A stretch of 64,000 nt of DNA from JALYXV01 sp963733505 (GTDB taxonomy: Bacteria; Actinomycetota; Acidimicrobiia; Acidimicrobiales; Palsa-688): positions 248,001 to 312,000 of the forward strand of contig CAVTDW010000005.1 of assembly GCA_963733505.1 (NCBI GenBank), written 5' to 3'. The first letter of the stretch is position 1. Each line of letters starts with the position of its first letter. The notes beneath the pieces were generated by a model. That model was not told the origin of the DNA. It searched no databases and saw only the letters and a list, made by a program, of their open reading frames with translations. A program made the translations under genes and the position numbers. Positions 8,522 through 16,556 of the stretch are shown here, piece by piece.

Positions 8522-10254
8522 ACCCGGTGCTCCGGCCGGTGAAGAACGTGCGCGGCTATGAGAACGGATCGAAGAACTCCGAGCAGCTGCAGCTGGGCCA
8601 GCTCCTGGTCCAGCGGGGCCTCCTGACCGAGGCGGCATTGGCCCTGGCGCTCGAGGAGCAAGCCCGGACCGGCCAGACCCTTGGACGGCTGCTGATCGAC
8701 GCATCGCTGGTCAAGGAGACCGACCTGGTCGCCACGTTGGCCAGTCAGCTCGGGTTGTCCTTCGTGGACCTCAGCGACTATCCGGTCGACAAGGCTGCGG
8801 TCTCGCTGATCTCCGACAGCCTGTCGCGCCGCTACCTGGCGCTTCCGATCGGCTGGAACGGGAATCGTCTGATCGTCGCGATGGCCGATCCCTCCAACGT
8901 CTTTGCCATCGACGACATCCGGCACCTGACCGGCCGCGAGGTCCAGGCAGTCGTCGCGACCAGGGCATCGATCCAGACCGCGATCGACAAGTACCACCGC
9001 CTCGACGGCGACGCCGAGAACATCAGCGCCCAGGCGTCGAGCACCATGGAGGCCGAGGAAGACCTCTCGACCATCCGTGAGGTCGTCGAGGACGCCCCCA
9101 TCGTCAAGCTGGTCAACGTCGTCATCACCCAGGCGGTGGCCGACCGGGCCTCGGACATCCACATCGAGCCCACCGAGCACGACGTGCGCATCCGCTACCG
9201 CATCGACGGTGTGCTCCACGAAGAGATGCGAGCCCCGAAGAACATCCAGGCGGGGATCATCAGCCGGCTCAAGATCATGGCCGACATCAACATCGCCGAG
9301 CGGCGGATCCCCCAGGACGGCCGGGTCACCGCTACCGTCGCCGGACGCTCGGTCGACCTACGAGTGGCCACGCTTCCGACAGTGCACGGCGAAAAGGTCG
9401 TGATGCGGATCCTGGACAAGTCCAACGCCCTTCTGCAGCTCACCGACCTCGGCTTCTTGCCCGAGAACATGCGGCGCTACGAGCAGTCGTACCGCAAGCC
9501 GTACGGAACCATCCTGGTCACCGGACCGACCGGCTCGGGCAAATCGACCACCTTGTACGCCACCCTCAACATCGTGAACGACGAGTCCAAGAACGTCATC
9601 ACGGTCGAGGACCCCGTCGAATATCGCCTGCCCAACATCAACCAGGTTCAGGTCAACGTCAAGGCAGGGCTCACCTTCGCCGCCGCCCTGCGCTCCATCC
9701 TGCGCTCGGACCCCGACATCGTCCTCGTCGGTGAGATCCGTGACCGTGAAACGGCCAACATCGCTGTCCAGGCTGCGCTGACGGGCCACTTGGTCCTCAC
9801 CACCTTGCACACCAACGACGCCGCCAGCACGCCCATGCGGCTGATCGAAATGGGCGTCGAACCGTTTCTCGTGGGCAGTGCGTTGGACTGCATCGTGGCC
9901 CAGCGCCTGGCACGAAAGCTGTGCGACAAGTGCAAGGAGCGCTTCCAGCCCACCCGGGCGGAACTGGCCACCGTCGGCTGGGACATCGAAGCCGAAGGCG
10001 GCGACATCCCGATCATCTACCGAGCAGTCGGTTGCACCAAATGCAGCCGGACCGGGTACTACGGCCGCTTCGCCATCCACGAGGTGATGCCCGTGAGCGA
10101 GGAGATCGAGCGTCTCATCGTCGAGCGAGGCCAGTCCGAGGATTTGAAGAAGCTGGCGGTGGCCGAGGGGATGTTGACCCTCCGCCAGTCCGGCCTGCGC
10201 ACCGTTCGGTCGGGCAACACGTCCATCGAGGAAATTCTTCGTGTCATTGCCTGA
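8518..10254 (+). CDS. pilB: Type IV pilus assembly ATPase PilB with MshEN domain
   Basis: 578 residues. The N-terminus (about 20-95) holds two LG-x-L-L repeats each ending in Q about 20 residues later, the layout of the MshEN c-di-GMP-binding domain. The GspE/PilB ATPase follows: Walker A GPTGSGKST near residue 337, Asp box ITVEDPVEY, Walker B ILVGEIRDRET, His box TTLHTNDA, and two zinc CxxC pairs (CDKC, CTKC) near 467 and 505. It powers pilus extension from the inner face of the membrane. The start ATG overlaps the DUF4388 stop. Length and motif order are normal for PilB. Confidence 0.95.
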   Translation: MNPVLRPVKNVRGYENGSKNSEQLQLGQLLVQRGLLTEAALALALEEQARTGQTLGRLLIDASLVKETDLVATLASQLGLSFVDLSDYPVDKAAVSLISDSLSRRYLALPIGWNGNRLIVAMADPSNVFAIDDIRHLTGREVQAVVATRASIQTAIDKYHRLDGDAENISAQASSTMEAEEDLSTIREVVEDAPIVKLVNVVITQAVADRASDIHIEPTEHDVRIRYRIDGVLHEEMRAPKNIQAGIISRLKIMADINIAERRIPQDGRVTATVAGRSVDLRVATLPTVHGEKVVMRILDKSNALLQLTDLGFLPENMRRYEQSYRKPYGTILVTGPTGSGKSTTLYATLNIVNDESKNVITVEDPVEYRLPNINQVQVNVKAGLTFAAALRSILRSDPDIVLVGEIRDRETANIAVQAALTGHLVLTTLHTNDAASTPMRLIEMGVEPFLVGSALDCIVAQRLARKLCDKCKERFQPTRAELATVGWDIEAEGGDIPIIYRAVGCTKCSRTGYYGRFAIHEVMPVSEEIERLIVERGQSEDLKKLAVAEGMLTLRQSGLRTVRSGNTSIEEILRVIA

Positions 10255-10280
10255 TAGTCCCGGGCCTGATAGTCCCGGGC
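10251..10280 (+). repeat. Two tandem copies of a 15-bp unit
   Basis: CCTGATAGTCCCGGG occurs twice back to back, covering the pilB stop codon. It lies in the 123-bp pilB-pilT gap. Each copy holds the short palindrome CCCGGG. No function is assigned; a small slippage duplication is the likeliest origin. Confidence 0.6.
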
Positions 10281-10377
10281 CTAATTCCGGCTGGACTGCT
10301 CGCGGACCGGCCGTGCTACACCTCTCTGTCCCTTTTGCCACTTCAGTCGACTCCGGTCGCCGTCGATAGGAACGAAC

Positions 10378-11913
10378 ATGCAAAGTGCGTCGCGTCGCGT
10401 TGGGGAGTTCCTGGTCGCCCGCAAGGTCCTCTCCCGGGATTCCCTTGAGGTCGCCCTCCGCCATGAGGAGGAGAGCGGCGTCCCCTTAGCCAAGATCCTG
10501 GCGGGCGAGGGCTTGGTCTCCGAACGGGATCTGGTGGCTGCCGTAGCCGACCAGATCGGGATCGGATTCTGGGACTTCGATCAGGAGGGCATCAGCCCCA
10601 ACGTCGACGGCCTCCTGCCCGAGACCCTGGCCCGGCGGCTGTGCGCCGTGGCGGTCATGGTCGACAACCAGCACCTGGTCGTCGCCATGGACGACCCCAC
10701 CGACGAAGGGGCGGTGGCCGAGATCTCCGAGGCAACCGGGTTCCCCATCGAACCAATGCTGGCGGTGCGATCCGACCTCCGGGCGGTGCTCGGTGCCATG
10801 TACCCCGACCGGTCCGGTCATGGCCGGGTCGAGGCCGAGCCGGCGGTCGAGGAACTCCACGTCAACACCCTTCTGGCCCAGGTCGTGGAACTACGAGGAT
10901 CCGACCTGCACCTTGCGGTCGGCCTGCCGCCGTGCGCACGAGTCGACGGCAGCCTGCTGCCCCTTGAGGGCTATCACCCCCTCAACGGCTCCGAGATCCG
11001 CCGCATGGTCTTTGCCATTTTGACGCAACGCCAGCGGGAGCGCTTCGAGTCCGACCTCGAGCTCGACACGTCGCACTCCATCCCCGGTCTGGGACGATTC
11101 CGCGTCAACGTCTTCCTTCAGCGGGACTCGGTCGGTGCCGTGATGCGAGTCATCCCGAACCAGGTCGTTCCCTTCGAGTCACTCGGGCTGCCCGGCTCGG
11201 TGGCCCAGTTCGCCGAGCTGCCCCGAGGCCTGGTGCTGGTCACCGGCCCGACCGGCTCGGGCAAGTCGACCACCTTGGCGTCGATCGTCGACATCATCAA
11301 CAATCGCAAGCCGCTTCACATCATGACGGTGGAGGATCCCATCGAGTTCCTGCATCAGCACAAGCGGGCCATCGTCAACCAGCGGGAAATCGGTGAGGAC
11401 ACCCAATCCTTCGCGCAAGCGCTGAAGCACGTCCTCCGCCAGGACCCCGACGTCATCCTGGTGGGCGAGATGCGCGACCTCGAGACCATCTCGACAGCCT
11501 TGACGGCGGCCGAGACCGGCCACTTGGTCTTCGCCACCTTGCACACCCAGGACGCCCCGCAGTCCATCGACCGCGTGATCGACGTGTTCCCGCCCCACCA
11601 GCAGCAGCAGATCCGGGTGCAGCTGGCCTCCGCCATCCAGGGAATCGTGTGCCAGCAGCTGCTCCCGAAGGCTGGCAGCCTTGGACGCGCCGTCGCAGTT
11701 GAGGTCCTGGTCGCCACGCCCGGTGTACGAAACCTCATCCGGGAAGGCAAGACCCACCAGATCTACAGCGCCATGCAGGCCGGGGGGCAATACGGCATGC
11801 AGACGATGGACCAGTCACTGGCCAGCCTCGTGCGGGCCGGCAAGGTCGCCATGGGCACGGCAATCGAGCGTTCCGCCAACGAAGACGACCTGCGCCGCCT
11901 GGTCGCGGGATAG
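10378..11913 (+). CDS. pilT: PilT-type retraction ATPase with N-terminal MshEN-like domain
   Basis: 511 residues, well above the usual roughly 350 of PilT. Residues about 1-75 repeat the MshEN pattern seen in PilB (VGEFLVARKVLSRDSLEVAL, then LAKILAGEGLVSERDLVAAV). The PilT core starts near 165 (ELRGSDLHLAVGLPP), with Walker A GPTGSGKST at about 291, MTVEDPIEF, VILVGEMRDLETI and ATLHTQDAPQSIDRVID. There are no zinc CxxC pairs, which separates it from PilB. It drives pilus retraction. The added domain suggests direct c-di-GMP control of retraction, an inference from the motif. It is 13 bp from pilC, so co-transcribed. Confidence 0.9.
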   Translation: MQSASRRVGEFLVARKVLSRDSLEVALRHEEESGVPLAKILAGEGLVSERDLVAAVADQIGIGFWDFDQEGISPNVDGLLPETLARRLCAVAVMVDNQHLVVAMDDPTDEGAVAEISEATGFPIEPMLAVRSDLRAVLGAMYPDRSGHGRVEAEPAVEELHVNTLLAQVVELRGSDLHLAVGLPPCARVDGSLLPLEGYHPLNGSEIRRMVFAILTQRQRERFESDLELDTSHSIPGLGRFRVNVFLQRDSVGAVMRVIPNQVVPFESLGLPGSVAQFAELPRGLVLVTGPTGSGKSTTLASIVDIINNRKPLHIMTVEDPIEFLHQHKRAIVNQREIGEDTQSFAQALKHVLRQDPDVILVGEMRDLETISTALTAAETGHLVFATLHTQDAPQSIDRVIDVFPPHQQQQIRVQLASAIQGIVCQQLLPKAGSLGRAVAVEVLVATPGVRNLIREGKTHQIYSAMQAGGQYGMQTMDQSLASLVRAGKVAMGTAIERSANEDDLRRLVAG

Positions 11914-11925
11914 GAGAGGACGAAC

Positions 11926-13146
11926 ATGCCCGACACCTACGCCTACAAGGTGAAGGACCACAGCGGCCGGATGATCGAGGGGTCGCTGGAGGCCGAGAGC
12001 ACCGCGTTGGTCGCCAACAAGCTGCGCCAGATGGGTTATGTCCCCATCGCCATCGACAAGAAGCAAACCACCGGGGCTCACCGCGAGCTTCATATCCCGG
12101 GCTTGGGCAACCGCATCAAGCTGAAGGACGTGTCGATCTTCTCGCGCCAGTTCGCGACCATGATCGACTCGGGCCTCACCATGTTGCGCAGCCTCCAGAT
12201 CCTGGCCATGCAGACCGACAGCAAGCCGCTCGCGGCCGTCATCGGCCAGATCCGCCAAGACGTGGAAAACGGGTCATCGCTGTCGCAGGCGTTCTCCCAC
12301 CATCCCAAGGTGTTCAACAAGCTCTATGTCGCCATGGTCCGCTCGGGTGAGTCCGGCGGTGTGCTCGACGAGGTGCTGCTCCAGTTGGCGGACACCATCG
12401 AGAAGCAGGTGGAGCTGCGCCGCAAGGTTCGCTCCGCCATGACGTATCCACTGGTCGTGCTGGCCTTGGTCGTGGTCATCCTGACGGTGATGCTGGTATT
12501 CATCGTTCCGCTGTTCAAGGGCTTCTACAAGAGCCTGAACGGCCAGCTGCCACTCATGACCCGAATGCTCATCACCACCTCCAACTGGGTAGTGAAGCTC
12601 TTCCCGCTGATCATTGTCGCCGTCGTCCTCCTGACAATCGCCTTCCGGCGTTGGATCGCCACCGACAACGGCCGTTCCCGGTGGGATGTGTTCAAGCTGA
12701 AGGTTCCGGTCTTCGGCGAGCTGGTCCACAAGACGGCGCTGGCCCGGTTCTCCCGGACCTTCGGGGTCCTGTTGCGCTCGGGCGTGCCGATCCTGGAGGC
12801 GTTGGAGATCACCAAGGAGACGGCGGGCAACACCGTGGTCTCCCGGGGCCTCGAGGACGTGCAGGCTGGCGTGAAGATGGGCGAGCCCATCTCGCGGCCC
12901 TTGGAGGCGCACAAGATCTTTCCCCCCATGGTCACCCAGATGATCGCAGTGGGCGAGGAGAGCGGCGCCCTCGACACGTTGCTGGAGAAGATCGCCACCT
13001 TCTACGACCAGGAGGTCGAGGCGACCGTCAACGCCCTGACGTCACTGCTCGAGCCACTCATGATCGTGGTATTGGGCGGCGCCGTGGGCACGATGGTCAT
13101 CGCGCTGTACCTGCCGATGTTCAACGTCATCAAGCTGATCAAGTAA
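11926..13146 (+). CDS. pilC: Type IV pilus inner-membrane platform protein PilC
   Basis: 406 residues with the two-copy T2SSF architecture: each copy runs from a FSRQFATMIDSGLTMLRSL or FSRTFGVLLRSGVPILEAL helix pair to a hydrophobic hairpin (about residues 175-200 and 365-390). The N-terminal YAYKVKDHSGRMIEGSLEA is typical. It is the membrane platform on which PilB and PilT act. An AGGAGAG-type ribosome site precedes ATG 11926. The final codons (NVIKLIK, TAA) coincide with a 17-bp sequence repeated at 33932, the proposed attachment site. Confidence 0.95.
   Translation: MPDTYAYKVKDHSGRMIEGSLEAESTALVANKLRQMGYVPIAIDKKQTTGAHRELHIPGLGNRIKLKDVSIFSRQFATMIDSGLTMLRSLQILAMQTDSKPLAAVIGQIRQDVENGSSLSQAFSHHPKVFNKLYVAMVRSGESGGVLDEVLLQLADTIEKQVELRRKVRSAMTYPLVVLALVVVILTVMLVFIVPLFKGFYKSLNGQLPLMTRMLITTSNWVVKLFPLIIVAVVLLTIAFRRWIATDNGRSRWDVFKLKVPVFGELVHKTALARFSRTFGVLLRSGVPILEALEITKETAGNTVVSRGLEDVQAGVKMGEPISRPLEAHKIFPPMVTQMIAVGEESGALDTLLEKIATFYDQEVEATVNALTSLLEPLMIVVLGGAVGTMVIALYLPMFNVIKLIK
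13129..13145 (+). repeat. Putative attL core: 17-bp pilC 3' end
   Basis: ATCAAGCTGATCAAGTA covers the last codons of pilC and is repeated exactly at 33932-33948. Another six bases (TCAACG) match to the left with a 2-base gap. Duplicated gene 3' ends are the mark of site-specific integration, and an integrase remnant lies 56 bp downstream. Confidence 0.5.
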
Positions 13147-13151
13147 ATCCT

Positions 13152-13190
13152 GGCCGCTGAGCAGCGTTTTGGCTGCTCAGCGGCCCTTTC
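13152..13190 (+). terminator. Strong hairpin after pilC
   Basis: A perfect 14-bp stem (GGCCGCTGAGCAGC, 13152-13165, with its complement at 13172-13185) around a 6-base loop, followed by CTTTCC. It sits 5 bp after the pilC stop and would end the pilus motor operon. Confidence 0.8.
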
Positions 13191-13200
13191 CCATTGACAG

Positions 13201-13443
13201 TCAGCCGCCCGGTGACACGCCCGTGACACGCGATGACACACCGCCGGCCAGCGCCGCCTGCACAGCGGACCAGGCCCGGTCACCATCGGCCGGCATCAGG
13301 TGGGCGTACGTGCTCAGCAACACCGCCGGCGTGTCACCCAAGTAGTCGGCCACCGCCGCCACCGATATGCCGGCCGAGAGCAAGGTTGAGGCGTACGTGT
13401 GCCGGGCGTCGTGGTACCGGGCCGCCGGCAGCTTCGCCTCCAT
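13201..13443 (-). pseudogene. Tyrosine recombinase/integrase, C-terminal remnant
   Basis: About 80 residues matching only the end of a phage-type integrase: ARYHDARHTYASTLLSAG holds the His-x-x-Arg box, then ADYLGDT in place of the usual LGH(S/T), and STYAHLMP with the nucleophile tyrosine. The core-binding and arm-binding domains and the first catalytic arginine are missing, and no related sequence continues upstream, so this is a remnant. It points toward pilC. Three TGACAC words lie in its last codons (13212-13237) and could be old arm-type sites. Its position beside the pilC-end repeat supports an integrated element. Confidence 0.75.
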
Positions 13444-13445
13444 CC

Positions 13446-13680
13446 GGAGCCGTGGATGCTCGATGACATCGCCGACCTGATCGCCGAACTCGACAACCAC
13501 GGCACCGCAATCGCACCCGGCCGTGTGGCCGCCCGCTACCACGCCGTCGCCATTGCCGCCGACCGGGCCCGCCTCGACCCGCACGACCTGACCCTCGACC
13601 AGGCCCGACACCTGGCGATCGACGCCAATACTCCGCACCTGGCTCGACCCGGGCAGGCGCTCAGAGCCCTGATGTGCCTG
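13446..13680 (+). pseudogene. Possible coding remnant, unknown
   Basis: A short stretch on the plus strand has strong third-position GC and an acidic/alanine-rich product (LDDIADLIAELDNHG ... DLTLDQARHLAID) but no plausible start or end. The open frame runs on antisense into the LuxR-type regulator. It could be a piece of an element gene cut by rearrangement. No family recognised. Confidence 0.25.
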
Positions 13681-16486
13681 GAGGAGCGGCCGGCGAGGGA
13701 GGCGCCGGGCGGATGCGTCCGACATCGAGCGCTTCACCAATGGCGAACAGCTCACGTCTGGAGTGGATGCCGACCTTGGCGTAGATGTGCTCCAGGTGGG
13801 TTCGCACCGTCCGGACGGACACTGAGAGGTGCGAGGCGATGTCCTTGTCGGAAGCGCCCGTGGCGGCCAGGCGGGCGATCCGCTGCTCCTGCGGGGTGAG
13901 CTCGTGTTTCCCTCGCTTGTTCCGACGGCGACCGCCGGCCGCGGCCAGCTCCTCGCCCGCTCGCCTGGCCAACCACGCGGCCCCGACGGACTCGGCCACC
14001 TCGCCGGCGCGCCGCAACGACTCCCTGGCCTCGCGGGGGCGCCCGTCCCGTCGCAGCATGCTCCCGTGGTCGATCAGGACCTCAGCGTGCTCGAGCGGCA
14101 ACGAGGCGTCGTCCAGGTAGGCGATGGCCGTGCGGTAGTGCTTGTCGGCCTCGTCGGACGCACCCCGCCGCAATGCGAGCGCCGCCTTCCCCGCGGCCGC
14201 CGCGGCCGCCGGCCACCGGCACGGCAGCTGGTCGGCCCGCTCGTCCAGCCAATGGACGACGCGCTCCGCATCGTCCACCTTGCCGGCACGGGCGTGGGCG
14301 GTCGCCGCATGGCGGGCGAAGGGCACGATGCACGGCTCACCGACGCCGAGCTCGCCGTACCGCTGCTCGAGCTCGCGGTACACCGCCGACGCATCCTTGA
14401 ACCGTCCGGCGCGTAGCAGTCGCAGACCGTCGACGTGGTCGAGCCACAGGCGGCTCACCCACGTCAGCGACGCGGGGGCGGTGGCGCTCGCTCGGTGGCC
14501 TTCGTCGGCGCTGCCCTGCTCGTCGCCGAGCTCGAGGAGGGCGTAGCTCCGTATCGTTCGGGCCAATGGCTCGGCGAGCGGAACAAGGTCGGCCAGGGAG
14601 AGTAGGCGGTCGGCGATCGGGAGGCTGTCACGGACACGGGTGCGGAGAAGCATCAGCCCGCAGGGGACGCCGAGTGAGCTGACGGCGGTGACCGCGCCGA
14701 CCCGCTCCGCCTCCTCCATCCCCCGGCGGAACGCCGCCTCGGCCTCCTCGAATCGCTCCGCCGCCATCGCCGTGCAGGCGTAGGGCAGCAGCACCCCGGA
14801 GAAACCCGAGCGGAGATCGGCGACGACGTCCGCGGGGGCGGCGTCGAGCAACTGCCCGCCTTCGGCCTGGCCAGGTCCGAGGCCGGCGGGGTCGCCGCAC
14901 CAGAACGCGACCATCCCCCACTTGGCGTTCGCCTGGGCTTGCACGCCCTTGCTCGCTCCCCGGGCCAGCTCCTTGGCCCGGACCACCATGGGCAGGGCCG
15001 CTCCCGGTCCGGCGGTCATCAGGACGGCATTGGCGTGCGACAGAATCGGCAGGACGAGGGCCTCCGGGCACTCCGGCTCGGCGTGGGCCGCGGCTGTCTC
15101 CATGGTGGCGGCGGCGCTGGCGAAGTCGCCCACCGAGAAGTAGGCCCGCGACAGCATCGTCAGGGCCGACACGCGCTCGGCCAAGGGAATCCCCATCGCT
15201 ATGACCTGCCTGATCGTCGACGCCGCCTCCGCAGGACGGCCGGCCTCGAGGAGCGCCTGCGTCAGCTCGGTCAGGAGGGCCGGAGAGGTGGTTTCTCCCC
15301 CCAGGCGAACCGCCGCCTCCAGCCGATTGGCCGCCGACGTGGGCGCGCCCGACCGCAGGGCCCGCCGACCGGTCACGGTGAGGACGCGGATCGCCCTCGG
15401 GTCGCCCACCAGGTTCGCCCGCATGGCGTGCTCGGCCGCGACGTCATCCATCCCCCTCGCAGTCAAGGCGGTGAAGGCCCGAGCGTGGAGTCCGGCACGC
15501 ACGGGGGCGGGGACGTCGTCGTACAACAACTGCCCGAACAGCGGGTGCACGAAGACCGCCGCCCCGGCGGCACTCTCGCGTGCCAACCCGCTCCGCCATA
15601 CGGCTTCGGCGGCCGCCTCGGCCGCGTCTGCGTCCAATCCGGCCACTTCGCTGACCAGCTCGGGACGGAACTCGATGCCGAAGACGGCTGCCGCCTGGGC
15701 CCATCGCGTGCCCGCCGGGGAGAGGCCCGAGAAGCGTCGCAGCACGAGGGACCGCTCGTCGACGCGTACGGCGGGGCCCGCGGGATCGGTCGAGGTTGTG
15801 CCTTCTATGGCCACTTCGCCGGCAGCCAAACCCAGAAGGAGCGGGTTACCTCCGCTCATCCGCCATGCTCGCCCGGCCATGTCCGTGGGGAACCCGCCGG
15901 GGCGCGCGGCCAAGACGGCGGCCGCGCCCTGTTCACTCAGCGGAAGGAGGTGTTCGATCGTGGCGTGGCCGCCGTTTGCCAGGCTCCAGGCGACGTCGCC
16001 CGCGGCGGGGGGCCACGGTCGCAGCGAGGCGATCACCGCCATGGGCAGGCGTTCGAGCCGGCGGCCGAGGAAGCCGAGGAAGACGAGCGAGTCCGGATCC
16101 GCCCACTGAAGGTCGTCGATCACGACGACGACCGGCCCGGTGGCGGTGGCCTCGAGCCACCGAAGGGTGCGATAGAGGGCGGCGTCGCGGGCGCCCTCGT
16201 GGGGGGACACGGCGGTCAGTTGGGTGTCGTCTCCTCCCAGGCCACCTACGACCTGCACGACGACGCCGAAGGCCAGCGACGCCTCCATCGGGTCGCATCG
16301 AGCCCGGCATACCGGCACCCAGCCGGCGGCCTGCCGGCAGATCTCGTTGAGGACAGCGGACTTCCCGAGCCCGGCCTCGCCCAAGATGAAGAGGGCTCCC
16401 CCGCGGCCCGCCCGGGCGGCCGCTACGCAATCGGCCCCGGCCGCGAGGGCGCGGTCGCGCTCGCGCAGGTCCTGCGGATCGTCCAT
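13661..16486 (-). CDS. LuxR-family ATPase regulator (LAL/MalT-like)
   Basis: 941 residues from ATG (first base 16486). The N-terminal AAA-type ATPase has Walker A GEAGLGKSAV near residue 35 and Walker B VVVVIDDLQWADPDSL near 120. A long alpha-helical TPR-like middle follows. The C-terminal LuxR DNA-binding domain (about 858-915) has LTPQEQRIARLAATGASDKDI and SVRTVRTHLEHIYAKVGI. LAL proteins are ATP-dependent transcription activators, usually of degradative or secondary-metabolism genes. It is divergent from the SARP-REC-EAL gene, 70 bp away, which makes that gene a candidate target. The frame stays open upstream to 17332 only as antisense of its neighbour. Confidence 0.88.
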   Translation of the reverse strand: MDDPQDLRERDRALAAGADCVAAARAGRGGALFILGEAGLGKSAVLNEICRQAAGWVPVCRARCDPMEASLAFGVVVQVVGGLGGDDTQLTAVSPHEGARDAALYRTLRWLEATATGPVVVVIDDLQWADPDSLVFLGFLGRRLERLPMAVIASLRPWPPAAGDVAWSLANGGHATIEHLLPLSEQGAAAVLAARPGGFPTDMAGRAWRMSGGNPLLLGLAAGEVAIEGTTSTDPAGPAVRVDERSLVLRRFSGLSPAGTRWAQAAAVFGIEFRPELVSEVAGLDADAAEAAAEAVWRSGLARESAAGAAVFVHPLFGQLLYDDVPAPVRAGLHARAFTALTARGMDDVAAEHAMRANLVGDPRAIRVLTVTGRRALRSGAPTSAANRLEAAVRLGGETTSPALLTELTQALLEAGRPAEAASTIRQVIAMGIPLAERVSALTMLSRAYFSVGDFASAAATMETAAAHAEPECPEALVLPILSHANAVLMTAGPGAALPMVVRAKELARGASKGVQAQANAKWGMVAFWCGDPAGLGPGQAEGGQLLDAAPADVVADLRSGFSGVLLPYACTAMAAERFEEAEAAFRRGMEEAERVGAVTAVSSLGVPCGLMLLRTRVRDSLPIADRLLSLADLVPLAEPLARTIRSYALLELGDEQGSADEGHRASATAPASLTWVSRLWLDHVDGLRLLRAGRFKDASAVYRELEQRYGELGVGEPCIVPFARHAATAHARAGKVDDAERVVHWLDERADQLPCRWPAAAAAAGKAALALRRGASDEADKHYRTAIAYLDDASLPLEHAEVLIDHGSMLRRDGRPREARESLRRAGEVAESVGAAWLARRAGEELAAAGGRRRNKRGKHELTPQEQRIARLAATGASDKDIASHLSVSVRTVRTHLEHIYAKVGIHSRRELFAIGEALDVGRIRPAPPSPAAPPGTSGL

Positions 16487-16556
16487 CACGCGGCCAACTC
16501 TTCCCCGAAATCGATCTAAGCACGGCGGGCCGGCCCCCACAAACGCCGCGTTCGGG

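Noticed and set aside
6997..9219. 740-codon minus-strand open frame opposite aroE, the DUF4388 gene and pilB
   Set aside because: Composition shadow only; the plus-strand genes are certain.
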